A stretch of 64,000 nt of DNA, taken from the NCBI GenBank assembly GCA_963678095.2, contig OY782746.1:1116001-1180000 (forward strand), in the 5' to 3' direction. The translations under genes and the position numbers were made by a program. Positions 18,741 to 26,785 of the stretch are shown one piece after another. This stretch comes from G963678095 sp963678095. Its GTDB lineage: Bacteria; Bacillota; Negativicutes; Selenomonadales; Selenomonadaceae. Below the pieces are notes generated by a model. The model was not told the DNA's origin and made no database searches. It was given only the letters and a program-made list of their open reading frames with translations. How positions within the stretch are numbered: position 1 is the stretch's first letter; each line of letters opens with the position of its first letter.

Positions 18741-18971
18741 ATGAGTGTTATGGCCAAAGCAAAATTAGAAGCCGGTGTAATCTACGGTGACAAGGACAAT
18801 GGTGAATACGTCTATCTGCCAGCCAGCGAAATCGGAGTCAGCAATCCACTCTGCGTATTTGAAGCGGGCGACGAGCGCCGTGACATCACGCTGGCAGAAG
18901 CCGTCACTTTGATCACCCGTTTAAGCTTACGTCCCACCGCCCATCCCCGGCTTGGAACTACATCTTGTTGA
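18741..18971 (+). CDS. Hypothetical protein, 76 aa
   Basis: I do not recognise this small soluble protein. It has a beta-rich N-terminal half (GVIYGDKDNGEYVYLPASEIG) and ends in a Thr-Ser-Cys tail. The start is placed at the ATG at 18741, behind AGGTGAT; a longer frame back to 18690 would overlap corA. Its stop is 14 bases before the start of the antitoxin-like gene, and an AAAGGAG ribosome site overlaps its last codon, suggesting coupled expression. It does not resemble a RelE/ParE or Doc toxin. Confidence 0.7.
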   Translation: MSVMAKAKLEAGVIYGDKDNGEYVYLPASEIGVSNPLCVFEAGDERRDITLAEAVTLITRLSLRPTAHPRLGTTSC

Positions 18972-18985
18972 AAGGAGTATGCTTT

Positions 18986-19171
18986 ATGCGCAGTATTTCT
19001 TCGGCTTCCTTCCTAAAAGAGTTTACGCTTTATGCCGAGCAAATCCACGATGAAGGTGAAACACTGGTTGTTCAGCGCAGCAATGACAAAAATCTGGTGC
19101 TGATGTCACTGCCGACTTATAATAAGCTACAAAAAGAACTGTTTGATTTAAAAAAGCAATTGCATACCTGA
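18986..19171 (+). CDS. Phd/YefM-family antitoxin-like protein, 61 aa
   Basis: The protein MRSISS-x-FLKEF-x5-I-x5-ETLVVQR-x-NDKNLVLMSL-x-YN-x-LQKEL matches the DNA-binding N-terminal domain of Phd/YefM antitoxins, including the VLMSL-x-YN turn. It is shorter than typical YefM (~80-90 aa), with only a brief C-terminal helix for toxin neutralisation. No toxin gene lies downstream; a terminator follows at once. It is thus an orphan, perhaps an autorepressor remnant or a solitary regulator. AAAGGAG lies 8 bases before the chosen ATG. Confidence 0.8.
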   Translation: MRSISSASFLKEFTLYAEQIHDEGETLVVQRSNDKNLVLMSLPTYNKLQKELFDLKKQLHT

Positions 19172-19177
19172 ATTGAG

Positions 19178-19204
19178 CCGCTGGGGATCTCCCGGCGGTT
19201 TTTA
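19178..19204 (+). terminator. Terminator after the antitoxin-like gene
   Basis: CCGCTGGG and CCCGGCGG pair around GATCT, followed by five T's. Confidence 0.8.
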
Positions 19205-19206
19205 TA

Positions 19207-19251
19207 AAAAATAAAGCTGCACAGAGAATCCCCCTGTGCAGCTTTATTTTT
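19207..19251. terminator. Bidirectional terminator, mainly for the minus-strand cheX
   Basis: A 17-bp stem (AAAATAAAGCTGCACAG paired with its complement) has A/T tracts on both sides and lies 7 bases from the cheX stop. Confidence 0.85.
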
Positions 19252-19257
19252 AAATTG

Positions 19258-19719
19258 TCATTGCACCGCAATGTCGATCTCCACGAGGTGACCGCCACCC
19301 ACATCCATTTCCACCGATAAATAGGCCTCACTACTTACCTTAACTTTAAAAGCATCCCCGACCGATAAGCTTGGGGTTGATATATCTACATTATAGCCAA
19401 GAGATGACAAATTTGTCGCTGCATTGGCCGTCAGCATATTTGATAGCTCTGATATCGCACTTTGTGCCATATCATCAAACTGGTCCACCGGCATCCCCAT
19501 CATCATCGTCGAAGCAATGAGTCTTGCTGTATTTTCTGTCATATTGTAGGCTACATTTCCCTTTATTTCCTTCGTAAAGCCCACCAGCACCGTTACCCCT
19601 TTGCTTGTAACCGCATGTTCACGTACTGAAATTTTATTGCGCTTAATATCTTGAAATCCGATTTGCGGCATAACTGCGGTAAACGCATCAACAAAAGGAT
19701 TCACCAGTTTTGCATCCAT
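19258..19719 (-). CDS. cheX: CheX-type CheY-P phosphatase
   Basis: This 153-residue protein has the CheX/CheC fold: MDAKLVNPF-x-DAF at the start, V-x-VLVGF and a long helix holding the catalytic ExxN pair (E91, N94 in SELSNMLTANA), then the GDAFKV and VSVEMD-like strands. CheX dimers remove phosphate from CheY-like receivers. The start is set at the ATG at 19719, preceded by AAGGGGAG, rather than 11 codons upstream where it would overlap the previous gene. It is the second gene of a unit with the REC-CheX fusion immediately upstream (7-base gap). No CheA, receptor or flagellar gene is in the window. Confidence 0.9.
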   Translation of the reverse strand: MDAKLVNPFVDAFTAVMPQIGFQDIKRNKISVREHAVTSKGVTVLVGFTKEIKGNVAYNMTENTARLIASTMMMGMPVDQFDDMAQSAISELSNMLTANAATNLSSLGYNVDISTPSLSVGDAFKVKVSSEAYLSVEMDVGGGHLVEIDIAVQ

Positions 19720-19726
19720 ATTTATT

Positions 19727-20584
19727 CTACTCCCCTTCCGCAAATCCAACATTCATCTTAAATACCCCTAAGTCCGTCATCGCTGTAATATTGAAGGAAA
19801 GTACATTGCTGTTGTCCATGCGGATATTGCTGCCATATATCGTCCCTGGCGGGGTTATCCGCATCTCCTTATCCTTAACACTGTCATTGATCACTGAAAC
19901 ACCCCGGCCGACAATAATATTGGCGGCCTCTTCAATATTGTCAATGACCTCATCTTCTGATAATTCGATCTGATCTCCGACAATTTTTTGTGAAAACTTC
20001 TGCATGGTTTCCTTGTCCATTTTTAAAATAGCCCGGCCTACCGGCGATCCCGTAAGGCCGATAACAACGGCAATCCCGTCAATCTCAAGAAATTCTTCCT
20101 TGTTCACCTCGAGGCTCATTTTGCTGTTTACCCCAGCCAGCGCAAACAGATTTTTTTTCAGCACCTTCATAAAAGGCTTTACATAGGCATTCTTAACGCG
20201 TTCCGGCGTTCCCTTGCCATTTTTCGCCAACAGTTGCAAGGTTTCAATCAAAGCCTGGGCTTTAACCGGTTTTTGTAAAAAAGAAGAAATTCCGGCTTCC
20301 TGTCCCTGCGTGATCAGGCTGGCATCTTTCATAGCACTGATCATCACGATTTTTGCCTTCGGATTGATTGCTAAGATCTGGCGGCTGCACTCAATCCCGT
20401 TGCCATCCGGCAAATTCATATCCATTGTGACAAGGTCAGGCTGCAAGAGTTTATATTTTTCAACAGCTTCGGCGCTATTTTCCGCACTGTCGCAAATTTC
20501 AAATTCAGTCTCCGCCAATATACCCGCGATCATAAACCGAATAACTTTGGAATCGTCAACTACCAGAACGCTATATTTTCTCAC
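19727..20584 (-). CDS. REC-CheX fusion protein (receiver joined to ExxN phosphatase domain)
   Basis: Residues 1-120 form a CheY-like receiver: VVDDS (D10, D11), phospho-acceptor D55 in TMDMNLPDGNG, and K105 in LQKPVKA. Residues ~135-285 form a CheX/CheC-like domain with the catalytic pair E219/N222 (EEAANII) and the GTIYGSN and VLSFNI strands. Such a fusion could dephosphorylate its own receiver or a partner. The start is placed at a GTG (20584) 6 bases after GAAGGTG; an ATG six codons upstream (20602) has no ribosome site. It is followed at 7 bases by cheX, so this locus encodes one receiver and two phosphatase domains. Confidence 0.87.
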   Translation of the reverse strand: MRKYSVLVVDDSKVIRFMIAGILAETEFEICDSAENSAEAVEKYKLLQPDLVTMDMNLPDGNGIECSRQILAINPKAKIVMISAMKDASLITQGQEAGISSFLQKPVKAQALIETLQLLAKNGKGTPERVKNAYVKPFMKVLKKNLFALAGVNSKMSLEVNKEEFLEIDGIAVVIGLTGSPVGRAILKMDKETMQKFSQKIVGDQIELSEDEVIDNIEEAANIIVGRGVSVINDSVKDKEMRITPPGTIYGSNIRMDNSNVLSFNITAMTDLGVFKMNVGFAEGE

Positions 20585-20741
20585 AGCATACACCTTCTTC
20601 ATTTACTTGTTCTGTTAATAATTAAACGCAGATGTTAAAAATCCTGCTACAGCCTGATATTTTCCCCTACAAAAATCCTATTTTAAAATAACCTCGCCGG
20701 GCTTTCCCTCAAGCCTTCTATCTTCTAAAAGCTGTAAAATA

Positions 20742-20790
20742 AAACACAGGTCCTCTGCGCCTTACCTCGGTGCAGAGGACCTGTGTTTTT
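20742..20790 (-). terminator. Terminator of amt-glnK
   Basis: ACACAGGTCCTCTGC pairs with GCAGAGGACCTGTGT across a short loop with flanking A/T runs, 33 bases after the glnK stop. Confidence 0.85.
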
Positions 20791-20821
20791 CATTATAACG
20801 GATTTTTATATTGTAAAAATT

Positions 20822-21181
20822 TTAACGCTCATCCATAATCGCCGCATCACCAACATCCCCGGTGCGGATACGCACGGCATTTTCAAGATCATAAACAAAA
20901 ATTTTGCCATCGCCAAGTTCACCGGTTTTTAATACCTTCTGAGCCGTATCAAGAACCAGGCTAACTGGAACTTCACAGACAACGGTCTCGAGCTTTACCT
21001 TGGGAACAAGATTTATCGAATATTCCCGTCCCCGATAAACCTCGGTATGCCCTTTTTGGAGCCCGCACCCATACACCTGGGTAACCGTCATGCCCTGCAC
21101 CCCGATGGCATTAAGGGCCTCTTTTAAATCCTCCAGCTTGTTCGGCCGGGTTATAATTTCTATTTTCGTTAATTTACGCAT
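20822..21181 (-). CDS. glnK: P-II nitrogen regulatory protein (GlnK/GlnB)
   Basis: At 119 residues this is a standard P-II trimer subunit: KIEIITRPNKLEDLKEAL at the start, the T-loop with QKGHTEVYRGREYSINLVPK (Tyr54 equals the uridylylated tyrosine of enteric P-II), and the GDGKIFV B-loop with IRTGDVGDAA at the C terminus. P-II binds ATP/ADP and 2-oxoglutarate and blocks the Amt channel when ammonium is plentiful. The start is the ATG at 21181 behind AAAGGAG; a GTG three codons upstream lies too close to it. It lies 36 bases after amt, the conserved amt-glnK pair. Confidence 0.96.
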   Translation of the reverse strand: MRKLTKIEIITRPNKLEDLKEALNAIGVQGMTVTQVYGCGLQKGHTEVYRGREYSINLVPKVKLETVVCEVPVSLVLDTAQKVLKTGELGDGKIFVYDLENAVRIRTGDVGDAAIMDER

Positions 21182-21217
21182 GGCTTCCACTCCTTTAACT
21201 CTCTGTGCTGCAATATA

Positions 21218-22624
21218 TTACTTGATATCAGGTTCTCCGTTGAGCGAAATGTTAGCTGCCATCGTCGGCATCGCTCCGCTGAGTCCGCCGCCAAGCGGAT
21301 TCCCGGTTAAAAAGGCCTGCGCATAACCGCGTTCGCCGTGCTCGACAATATCAAGACCGGCAGTTTCATCGGCATCCGCTATTCTCACATCCATAAATGC
21401 ACTGACGAGCTTAAACAGGATAAACGAACCGCCTACAGCCAGTAAGCAGGCAACCCCGATGGAGATCAGCTGCGCTACGAGCAGATCAGAGCTACCATAA
21501 AAGAGGCCGTCAGCCCCGGCCGGATTAATAGCTTTCGTTGCCCAAAGGCCAGTGGCAATTGCGCCCCACATCCCGCCGATTCCATGAATCCCAAAAGCAT
21601 CAAGGGCATCATCATAGCCCAATTTTGCTTTGACAACAGCTACTGCAAAGTAGCAGATTCCGCCACCGACAAGGCCAATAATAACCGCTGGCATTGTCTC
21701 AACAAATCCGGCTGCTGGTGTTATTGCTACCAGCCCGGCAATACAGCCAGAAACAGCACCAAGAATCGTCGGTTTTCCATTATGCATCCATTCCACACCA
21801 ACCCAGGCAAGCGTTGCCGCTGCGGCTGCCGCCTGCGTTGTCATAAATGCATTGGCCGCCAAAGCATTCGCCCCGAGGGCACTGCCGGCATTAAAGCCAA
21901 ACCAGCCAAACCACAGCAAGGCTGCGCCCAGTACCGTCATCGGCAAGTGATGCGGCAGCATTGGTGCCTTTCCATAGCCTTTACGCTTGCCAAGTAAAAT
22001 GCAGATCGTCAGACCTGATACACCAGAGAGAATATGAATGACCAGCCCGCCGGCGAAATCAAGCGCGCCAAGGGTTGCCAGAAAACCGCCGCCCCATACC
22101 CAGTGAGCCATCGGGTTGTAGATGAAAATTGCCCACAGCAAAATGAATACCACAAAAGCACTAAATTTCATGCGTTCAGCAAAAGCACCGGTAATCAACG
22201 CCGGAGTAATCACGGCAAACATACATTGAAAAGCCACAAAAGCAAGTTCTGGTATGGTGCCATTGGCCAGCACATTGAGCCCGACCCCAGCAAGGCCTAT
22301 TTTATCAAGACTTCCTATAAGTCCATTTATATCAGTGCCAAATGTCATCGTATAGCCGAGGACAATCCATTCCACGGAGATCAACGCGACAATGAAAAAG
22401 CTCTGCATGATCGTCCCTAAAACATTTTTACTGCGAACCATCCCCCCGTAGAAAAATGCCAATCCCGGCGTCATCAAAAATACCAGCGCCGCACTGATCA
22501 AAACCCAGGCTGTATCCCCCGTATCAATTGTCGCCGCTACCGTCTCATCCGCAGCAAAGGCTGCTGGCAGCGCCATAAACATACAGACAGCAAATGTCAA
22601 TAACATGGATCCTATCTTCTTCAT
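21218..22624 (-). CDS. amt: Ammonium transporter Amt with signal peptide
   Basis: The 468-residue protein starts with a cleavable signal peptide (MKK...LPAAFA, cleavage near residue 25), then the ammonium-channel body with eleven membrane spans: TAWVLISAALVFLMTPGLAFFYGGMVR, the pore histidine region GGLVIHILSGVSGL, and FGIHGIGGMWG with the second histidine. The start is the ATG at 22624 preceded by AAAGGATG; eight extra upstream codons lack a ribosome site. It is first in the amt-glnK operon. Its mRNA leader is about 200 bases with a terminator-like hairpin just before the start, suggesting attenuation (see the regulatory entries). Confidence 0.96.
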   Translation of the reverse strand: MKKIGSMLLTFAVCMFMALPAAFAADETVAATIDTGDTAWVLISAALVFLMTPGLAFFYGGMVRSKNVLGTIMQSFFIVALISVEWIVLGYTMTFGTDINGLIGSLDKIGLAGVGLNVLANGTIPELAFVAFQCMFAVITPALITGAFAERMKFSAFVVFILLWAIFIYNPMAHWVWGGGFLATLGALDFAGGLVIHILSGVSGLTICILLGKRKGYGKAPMLPHHLPMTVLGAALLWFGWFGFNAGSALGANALAANAFMTTQAAAAAATLAWVGVEWMHNGKPTILGAVSGCIAGLVAITPAAGFVETMPAVIIGLVGGGICYFAVAVVKAKLGYDDALDAFGIHGIGGMWGAIATGLWATKAINPAGADGLFYGSSDLLVAQLISIGVACLLAVGGSFILFKLVSAFMDVRIADADETAGLDIVEHGERGYAQAFLTGNPLGGGLSGAMPTMAANISLNGEPDIK

Positions 22625-22655
22625 GTGAATCATCCTTTCTCTTCCCATCTATTGC

Positions 22656-22714
22656 AAAAAAACAGCGCCTCATTCAGAAGCATCCATGGCCATGGATGTT
22701 GCTGAATAAGACGC
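22656..22714 (-). promoter_or_regulatory. Terminator-like hairpin (attenuator) in the amt leader
   Basis: On the minus strand a long stem with few mismatches, containing the perfect palindrome CATCCATGGCCATGGATG and arms CTGAAT/ATTCAG and GCG/CGC, is followed by seven T's (22662-22656). It ends ~32 bases before the amt start codon, too close for a promoter to lie after it, so it must be read through for amt to be expressed. Its action as a conditional terminator is inferred. Confidence 0.65.
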
Positions 22715-22769
22715 CATTGTCTTTTGCTTGCTATAAAATTAAAATACCAGCAAAACGATAAGTCAGAAA

Positions 22770-22800
22770 GAGCCCCTGCAACCTAGGTTTGCAGGAGCTC
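22770..22800 (-). promoter_or_regulatory. Upstream leader hairpin of amt
   Basis: GAGC-x-CCTGCAA arms pair across a 7-base loop with one mismatch. It sits between the promoter and the terminator-like hairpin, the two-hairpin order seen in ANTAR-type antitermination leaders, although the loop is not the canonical AxxGxx hexamer. Confidence 0.5.
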
Positions 22801-22828
22801 CATTGCTCTACATCATTTTGTTGTTTTT

Positions 22829-22857
22829 ATTATATCGATTTCATATTTCCCTGTCAA
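22829..22857 (-). promoter_or_regulatory. Consensus sigma-70 promoter of amt-glnK
   Basis: On the minus strand TTGACA (22857-22852) and TATAAT (22834-22829) are separated by exactly 17 bases, a perfect consensus match. Predicted start near 22822 gives a leader of about 200 bases. Confidence 0.88.
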
Positions 22858-22866
22858 CATAATAAA

Positions 22867-22888
22867 AATTGTATTCAAGTATACAATT
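22867..22888. promoter_or_regulatory. Palindromic candidate operator upstream of the amt promoter
   Basis: AATTGTAT-N6-ATACAATT is a perfect 8+8 inverted repeat about 10 bases upstream of the -35 box. It may bind a dimeric regulator; its identity is unknown. Confidence 0.45.
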
Positions 22889-22895
22889 TAAGTCC

Positions 22896-23504
22896 TCATC
22901 GTGCCTGTGGTAGGTCCCAATTGTAATGCAGTGCCAGAAGGCGCAGACCGGTTGTAATCGAAAAGCAGCCATACATAGCCGTTGCCGGCACAACATAGGG
23001 ATAGATAAAATAAAAGAACAGCGCGCCGGCGAGTGCCGCCGTCGCATAAATCTCCTTGCAAAACACGGCCGGAATTTCCTGGGCAAATACATCGCGGATT
23101 ACCCCGCCGCCAACGGCGGTAACCACTGCTAAAAAGGTGACCGTCAGTATATTGTAGTAACCAGCCTCCACCGCCAGATTTGCCCCCCCAGCAGCAAAGG
23201 CACCGAGACCAATAGCGTCACAGACCTGCAGCACCATCGTAAAACGCTTAAACTGATGGTGAATCAGCATCACCACCCCCGCTGACACCAGACTCACCAA
23301 AACAAACACGGAATTTCTAAAGGCGGCCGGCGGGGTATTGCCAATGACAACATCACGTACAATCCCCCCGCCGACTGCCGTTGCCAGCGCCAAGATAGCA
23401 ACACCAAATATATCGAGTCGCTTTTGTACCCCGACAAGAGCTCCCACAATCGCAAACGCGATGGTCCCTATCATGTCAAAAACAGCCATAACACTTATAT
23501 CCAC
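22896..23504 (-). CDS. TRIC/UPF0126-family membrane protein (putative cation channel)
   Basis: The 202-residue protein shows the internal duplication of the family: two halves each beginning with a small-residue helix and containing TAVGGGIVRDVV (residues ~43-54) and TAVGGGVIRDVF (~128-139), the GGG-x2-RD signatures that line the pore. Seven membrane helices are expected. Prokaryotic TRIC homologues form trimeric monovalent-cation channels; the physiological role is uncertain. It starts 9 bases after the FAD oxidoreductase stop and is probably co-transcribed with it. Confidence 0.9.
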   Translation of the reverse strand: MDISVMAVFDMIGTIAFAIVGALVGVQKRLDIFGVAILALATAVGGGIVRDVVIGNTPPAAFRNSVFVLVSLVSAGVVMLIHHQFKRFTMVLQVCDAIGLGAFAAGGANLAVEAGYYNILTVTFLAVVTAVGGGVIRDVFAQEIPAVFCKEIYATAALAGALFFYFIYPYVVPATAMYGCFSITTGLRLLALHYNWDLPQAR

Positions 23505-23513
23505 GTCTAACCG

Positions 23514-24893
23514 TTACTCCTTCATTCGTCCTAAAATTGTTCTGGCAACATAAATGCCGCTTGCACCGGCTTGGGAAAGGCCCCTTGTAACCCCGGCACC
23601 ATCCCCGATCGCAAACACATTGGGCAAGCTCGTTTCAAGCTCCTTGCTAAGACTCAGCCGCGAGCTGTAAAATTTAACCTCAACGCCATAGAGCAGGGTA
23701 TCATCATTGGCCGTCCCCGGCGCAATCCGGTCTAATGCCTGAATCATTTCAATGATATTATCAAGGTGACGTTTCGGCAGGACCAGACTGAGATCCCCGG
23801 GAGTCGCCTGCAACGTTGGCTTGGTAAAGCTCTGTCCCAGCCGGTGTAAATTGGTCCGCCGCCCCTTCATCAGATCGCCAAAGCGCTGCACGATGATTCC
23901 GCCCCCGAGCATATTGGAAAAAGAGGCAATCCGTTTCCCATACTGATGCGGTTCATTAAACGGCTCGGTAAAGCGGTTACTGACCAGCAGGGCAAAATTT
24001 GTATTGCGGCTTTGTAATTTAGGATCGCTGTAGGAATGCCCATTTACCGTGATAATCCCATCGGTATTTTCCGTTACCACATGCCCGTGCGGGTTCATGC
24101 AGAAGGTCCGGACCAAGTCCCCATAGCGCTTGGTTCGATAGACAAGCTTGGCCTCATAGACTTCATCCGTTATATGATTGAATACCGCATCCGGAACCTC
24201 AATCCTCACACCGACATCCACCTGATTGTTGAGCAAGGCCAGCCCCAGTCGTTTACATTCTTCCGTGAACCATTCCGCCCCGGCACGTCCCGGCGCGGCC
24301 ACCAGATAAGCAGACGTTATTTCTTCACCATTTTCCAGCAGCAGTCTGCCCCCATCCGCTTGCGGTAAAATGGATTTCACCAAGGTGCCAAACCTAAATT
24401 CGACCTTATCTTTCAGATACTCATATGTTTTTTCCAACATTTTTAAATTATTTTCCGTTCCCAGATGGCGTACACTGGCATCGAGCAGATGCAGGTCATA
24501 GGCCAATGCCTGCTTGCCGAGCGTGCTATTTTCCGTGCTGAAAACCTTGGCCGGCGCACCATGCTTCATATTGATATCATCCACATAATTGATGAGCTCC
24601 ATAACCTTGTTATCCGGCAAATATTCATTGAGCCAGCCGCCAAATTTCGTCGTAAAATTATATTTCCCATCAGAGAAAGCCCCTGCTCCACCAAAGCCAC
24701 GCATGATATTACATGGCTTGCAATTTATGCAGGCATCAACCTTACCGGCCGCAATCGGGCATAAACGATGATAAATATCCCGTCCGCTTTCAAGAACGAC
24801 AATCCTGAGCTGCGGCTTTTTTTCAATAAGCTCATACGCAGCAAACGTTCCTGCCGGGCCAGCGCCAATAATTGCTACATCATACTGTTTCAT
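23514..24893 (-). CDS. FAD-dependent oxidoreductase of the COG2509 type
   Basis: The protein opens with a Rossmann FAD-binding motif (VAIIGAGPAGTFAAYEL, from residue ~6) and has a second FAD contact near the end (VFAIGDGAGVTRGLSQAGASG). A cluster CPIAAGKVDACINCKPCNIMRG (four Cys near residue 50-70) and GGAGAFSDGK are characteristic of the uncharacterised FAD-dependent dehydrogenase group. Substrate unknown. The start is set at the ATG at 24893 in the MKQYDVAIIG context; a longer frame adds 23 residues lacking family resemblance. It is cytoplasmic and upstream of the TRIC gene. Confidence 0.87.
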   Translation of the reverse strand: MKQYDVAIIGAGPAGTFAAYELIEKKPQLRIVVLESGRDIYHRLCPIAAGKVDACINCKPCNIMRGFGGAGAFSDGKYNFTTKFGGWLNEYLPDNKVMELINYVDDINMKHGAPAKVFSTENSTLGKQALAYDLHLLDASVRHLGTENNLKMLEKTYEYLKDKVEFRFGTLVKSILPQADGGRLLLENGEEITSAYLVAAPGRAGAEWFTEECKRLGLALLNNQVDVGVRIEVPDAVFNHITDEVYEAKLVYRTKRYGDLVRTFCMNPHGHVVTENTDGIITVNGHSYSDPKLQSRNTNFALLVSNRFTEPFNEPHQYGKRIASFSNMLGGGIIVQRFGDLMKGRRTNLHRLGQSFTKPTLQATPGDLSLVLPKRHLDNIIEMIQALDRIAPGTANDDTLLYGVEVKFYSSRLSLSKELETSLPNVFAIGDGAGVTRGLSQAGASGIYVARTILGRMKE

Positions 24894-25067
24894 CTGTAAA
24901 ACCTGCCTCCCGCTTGTTTTTTCTCTTCTTTTTTCATTATATAATATCCCTCCACCGTTCACAAAAAATAATTTTTTTCGTCTTCAGCCACCTCGCGCCT
25001 GAATTTCCCTATACAAATCAATTGTTCATTTAATTTTTCTCGATGCCCGGTTCCTTAATACCATTCC

Positions 25068-25097
25068 TTGCTTTTCTCTGCCCTTATTATGTATAAT
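25068..25097 (+). promoter_or_regulatory. Promoter of putP
   Basis: TTGCTT at 25068-25073 and TATAAT at 25092-25097 are 18 bases apart, with transcription expected near 25104, just before the AAGGAGG ribosome site. Confidence 0.65.
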
Positions 25098-25133
25098 GTA
25101 AACTATGTTCTTTAAGGAGGAATTATAAATTTT

Positions 25134-26615
25134 ATGGTAAAAAACAATATTGACATTATTTTGGCCTTTGCCGTCTACCTCGGACTAATGATGGCCATCG
25201 GGGTCTACTACTACCGGCGCACCCGCAATATGGCCGATTACATTCTCGGCAACCGCAAGCTTGGTGCCTGGGTAACCTCCATGAGTGCCGAAGCCTCGGA
25301 TATGAGCGGCTGGATGCTGATGGGCTTGCCTGGGTATGCCTATCTTTCCGGGCTCAGCGCCGGTTGGATTGCCCTTGGCCTGGCTCTGGGAACCTTTGCT
25401 AACTGGCGGTTTGTCGCCGCCCGGCTGCGAAAATACACGGAAATTGCCAGTGATTCCCTGACCATGCCGGATTTTTTTCAAAACCGCTTTCATGATCATT
25501 CCAATCTGTTGCGCATCATTCCGGCAATATTTATCCTGATCTTCTTCATCATCTACACGTCCTCCGGTTTTATCGCTGGCGGCAAGCTGTTTGAAACCGT
25601 TTTCGGCATTCCCTATATTTATGCGATGCTGCTCGGGGCCTTTGTCGTCGTCTTCTACACCCTGATCGGCGGCTTTCTCGCCGTCTGCTGGACCGATTTT
25701 ATTCAGGGCGTCATGATGTTCTTTGCCATTTTGATCGTGCCGATGGCTGCCATCTATTCGATTGGCGGCGTTTCGACAACCTTTACGGCCCTTTACACCA
25801 TTGATCCGCAGTATTTCAATCCTTTCACCAAAGCGGATGGCTCAATGTTGTCTTTTGTAGAGCTTATTTCGCTGCTCGGTTGGGGACTTGGCTATTTTGG
25901 GCAGCCTCATATCCTCGTGCGCTTTATGGCGATTACCTCATCGGCTGAAATCAAGCAGGCTACGCGAATTGCAATGACCTGGGTGGTGCTCTCTCTGGCA
26001 GCTGCCGTGCTTGTTGGCATGGTTGGCAGAGTCTACCTGACAACTGCACTTGCGGGCAGCGACAGCGAAACCGTTTTCCTGATAATGACCAACCTGTTGT
26101 TCAGCCCGTTTGCCGCGGGGCTGGTCCTATCTGCCGTCCTCGCTGCTATCATGAGCACCGCCTCGTCCCAGCTGCTCGTCGCCGCCTCCGCCTTTGCTCA
26201 GGATTTTTATAAAGCTCTGTTTCGCAAGCATTGCGGTCAAAAAGAGCTGCTGTGGGTAAGCCGTATCTCCGTACTGGCAATCACGGCTATCTCGATTTTT
26301 ATCGGTCTCGATCCGGATAATTTTATTTTGGAAATTGTTGCTTATGCCTGGGCTGGCTTTGGTGCCGCCTTTGGTCCAGCGCTTTTGGCTTCGCTGTTTT
26401 GGCGCCGAGCCACGCGCAATGGGATTCTCGCCGGCATTATCACCGGCGGGCTGACCGTTTTGATTTGGAAACAATTTGCCTTCTTCGGCCTCTATGAAAT
26501 TGTACCAGGCTTTGTCTTCTCCCTGCTGGCAATTTACATTGTAAGCAAGCTGGACCAGGAGCCACCTGCCGCCGTAACCGAGATGTTCGATACGGTTGAA
26601 CACAGTAAAATTTAA
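25134..26615 (+). CDS. putP: Sodium/proline symporter
   Basis: The 493-residue protein has thirteen hydrophobic segments of the sodium:solute symporter (SSS) family. SAEASDMSGWMLMGLPG at ~57-73 and the Na+-binding region MSTASSQLLVAASAFAQDFYK around residues 340-360 closely match PutP. The first helix begins at residue ~8 and the tail is charged and cytoplasmic. Proline uptake is the expected role, though pantothenate-type relatives cannot be fully excluded. An AAGGAGG site lies 13 bases from the ATG, a rather long spacing. The gene stands alone with its own promoter and terminator. Confidence 0.92.
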   Translation: MVKNNIDIILAFAVYLGLMMAIGVYYYRRTRNMADYILGNRKLGAWVTSMSAEASDMSGWMLMGLPGYAYLSGLSAGWIALGLALGTFANWRFVAARLRKYTEIASDSLTMPDFFQNRFHDHSNLLRIIPAIFILIFFIIYTSSGFIAGGKLFETVFGIPYIYAMLLGAFVVVFYTLIGGFLAVCWTDFIQGVMMFFAILIVPMAAIYSIGGVSTTFTALYTIDPQYFNPFTKADGSMLSFVELISLLGWGLGYFGQPHILVRFMAITSSAEIKQATRIAMTWVVLSLAAAVLVGMVGRVYLTTALAGSDSETVFLIMTNLLFSPFAAGLVLSAVLAAIMSTASSQLLVAASAFAQDFYKALFRKHCGQKELLWVSRISVLAITAISIFIGLDPDNFILEIVAYAWAGFGAAFGPALLASLFWRRATRNGILAGIITGGLTVLIWKQFAFFGLYEIVPGFVFSLLAIYIVSKLDQEPPAAVTEMFDTVEHSKI

Positions 26616-26657
26616 TCAAAAATTTTATACCCTCAAAACAACTCCCGCCCAGGGATA

Positions 26658-26697
26658 AAAACACGCCGCAGCAATTATTTGCTGCGGCGTGTTTTTA
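26658..26697 (+). terminator. Terminator of putP
   Basis: AACACGCCGCAGCAA pairs with TTGCTGCGGCGTGTT around a four-base loop and is followed by T's. Confidence 0.88.
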
Positions 26698-26723
26698 TAG
26701 AGCAACTATTTCTTATAAACAAC

Positions 26724-26767
26724 AGCTCCCCTAAGCTGGCTTTTCAGGCTAACTTAGAGGAGCCATT
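26724..26767 (-). terminator. Terminator of the FIST/kinase/HD-GYP operon
   Basis: An imperfect stem (GGCTCCTCTAAGTTAGC with GCCAGCTTAGGGGAGC) is followed on the minus strand by a weak T-rich stretch, 19 bases past the HD-GYP gene stop. Confidence 0.6.
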
Positions 26768-26785
26768 TATATTTTCGCTTTTTAT

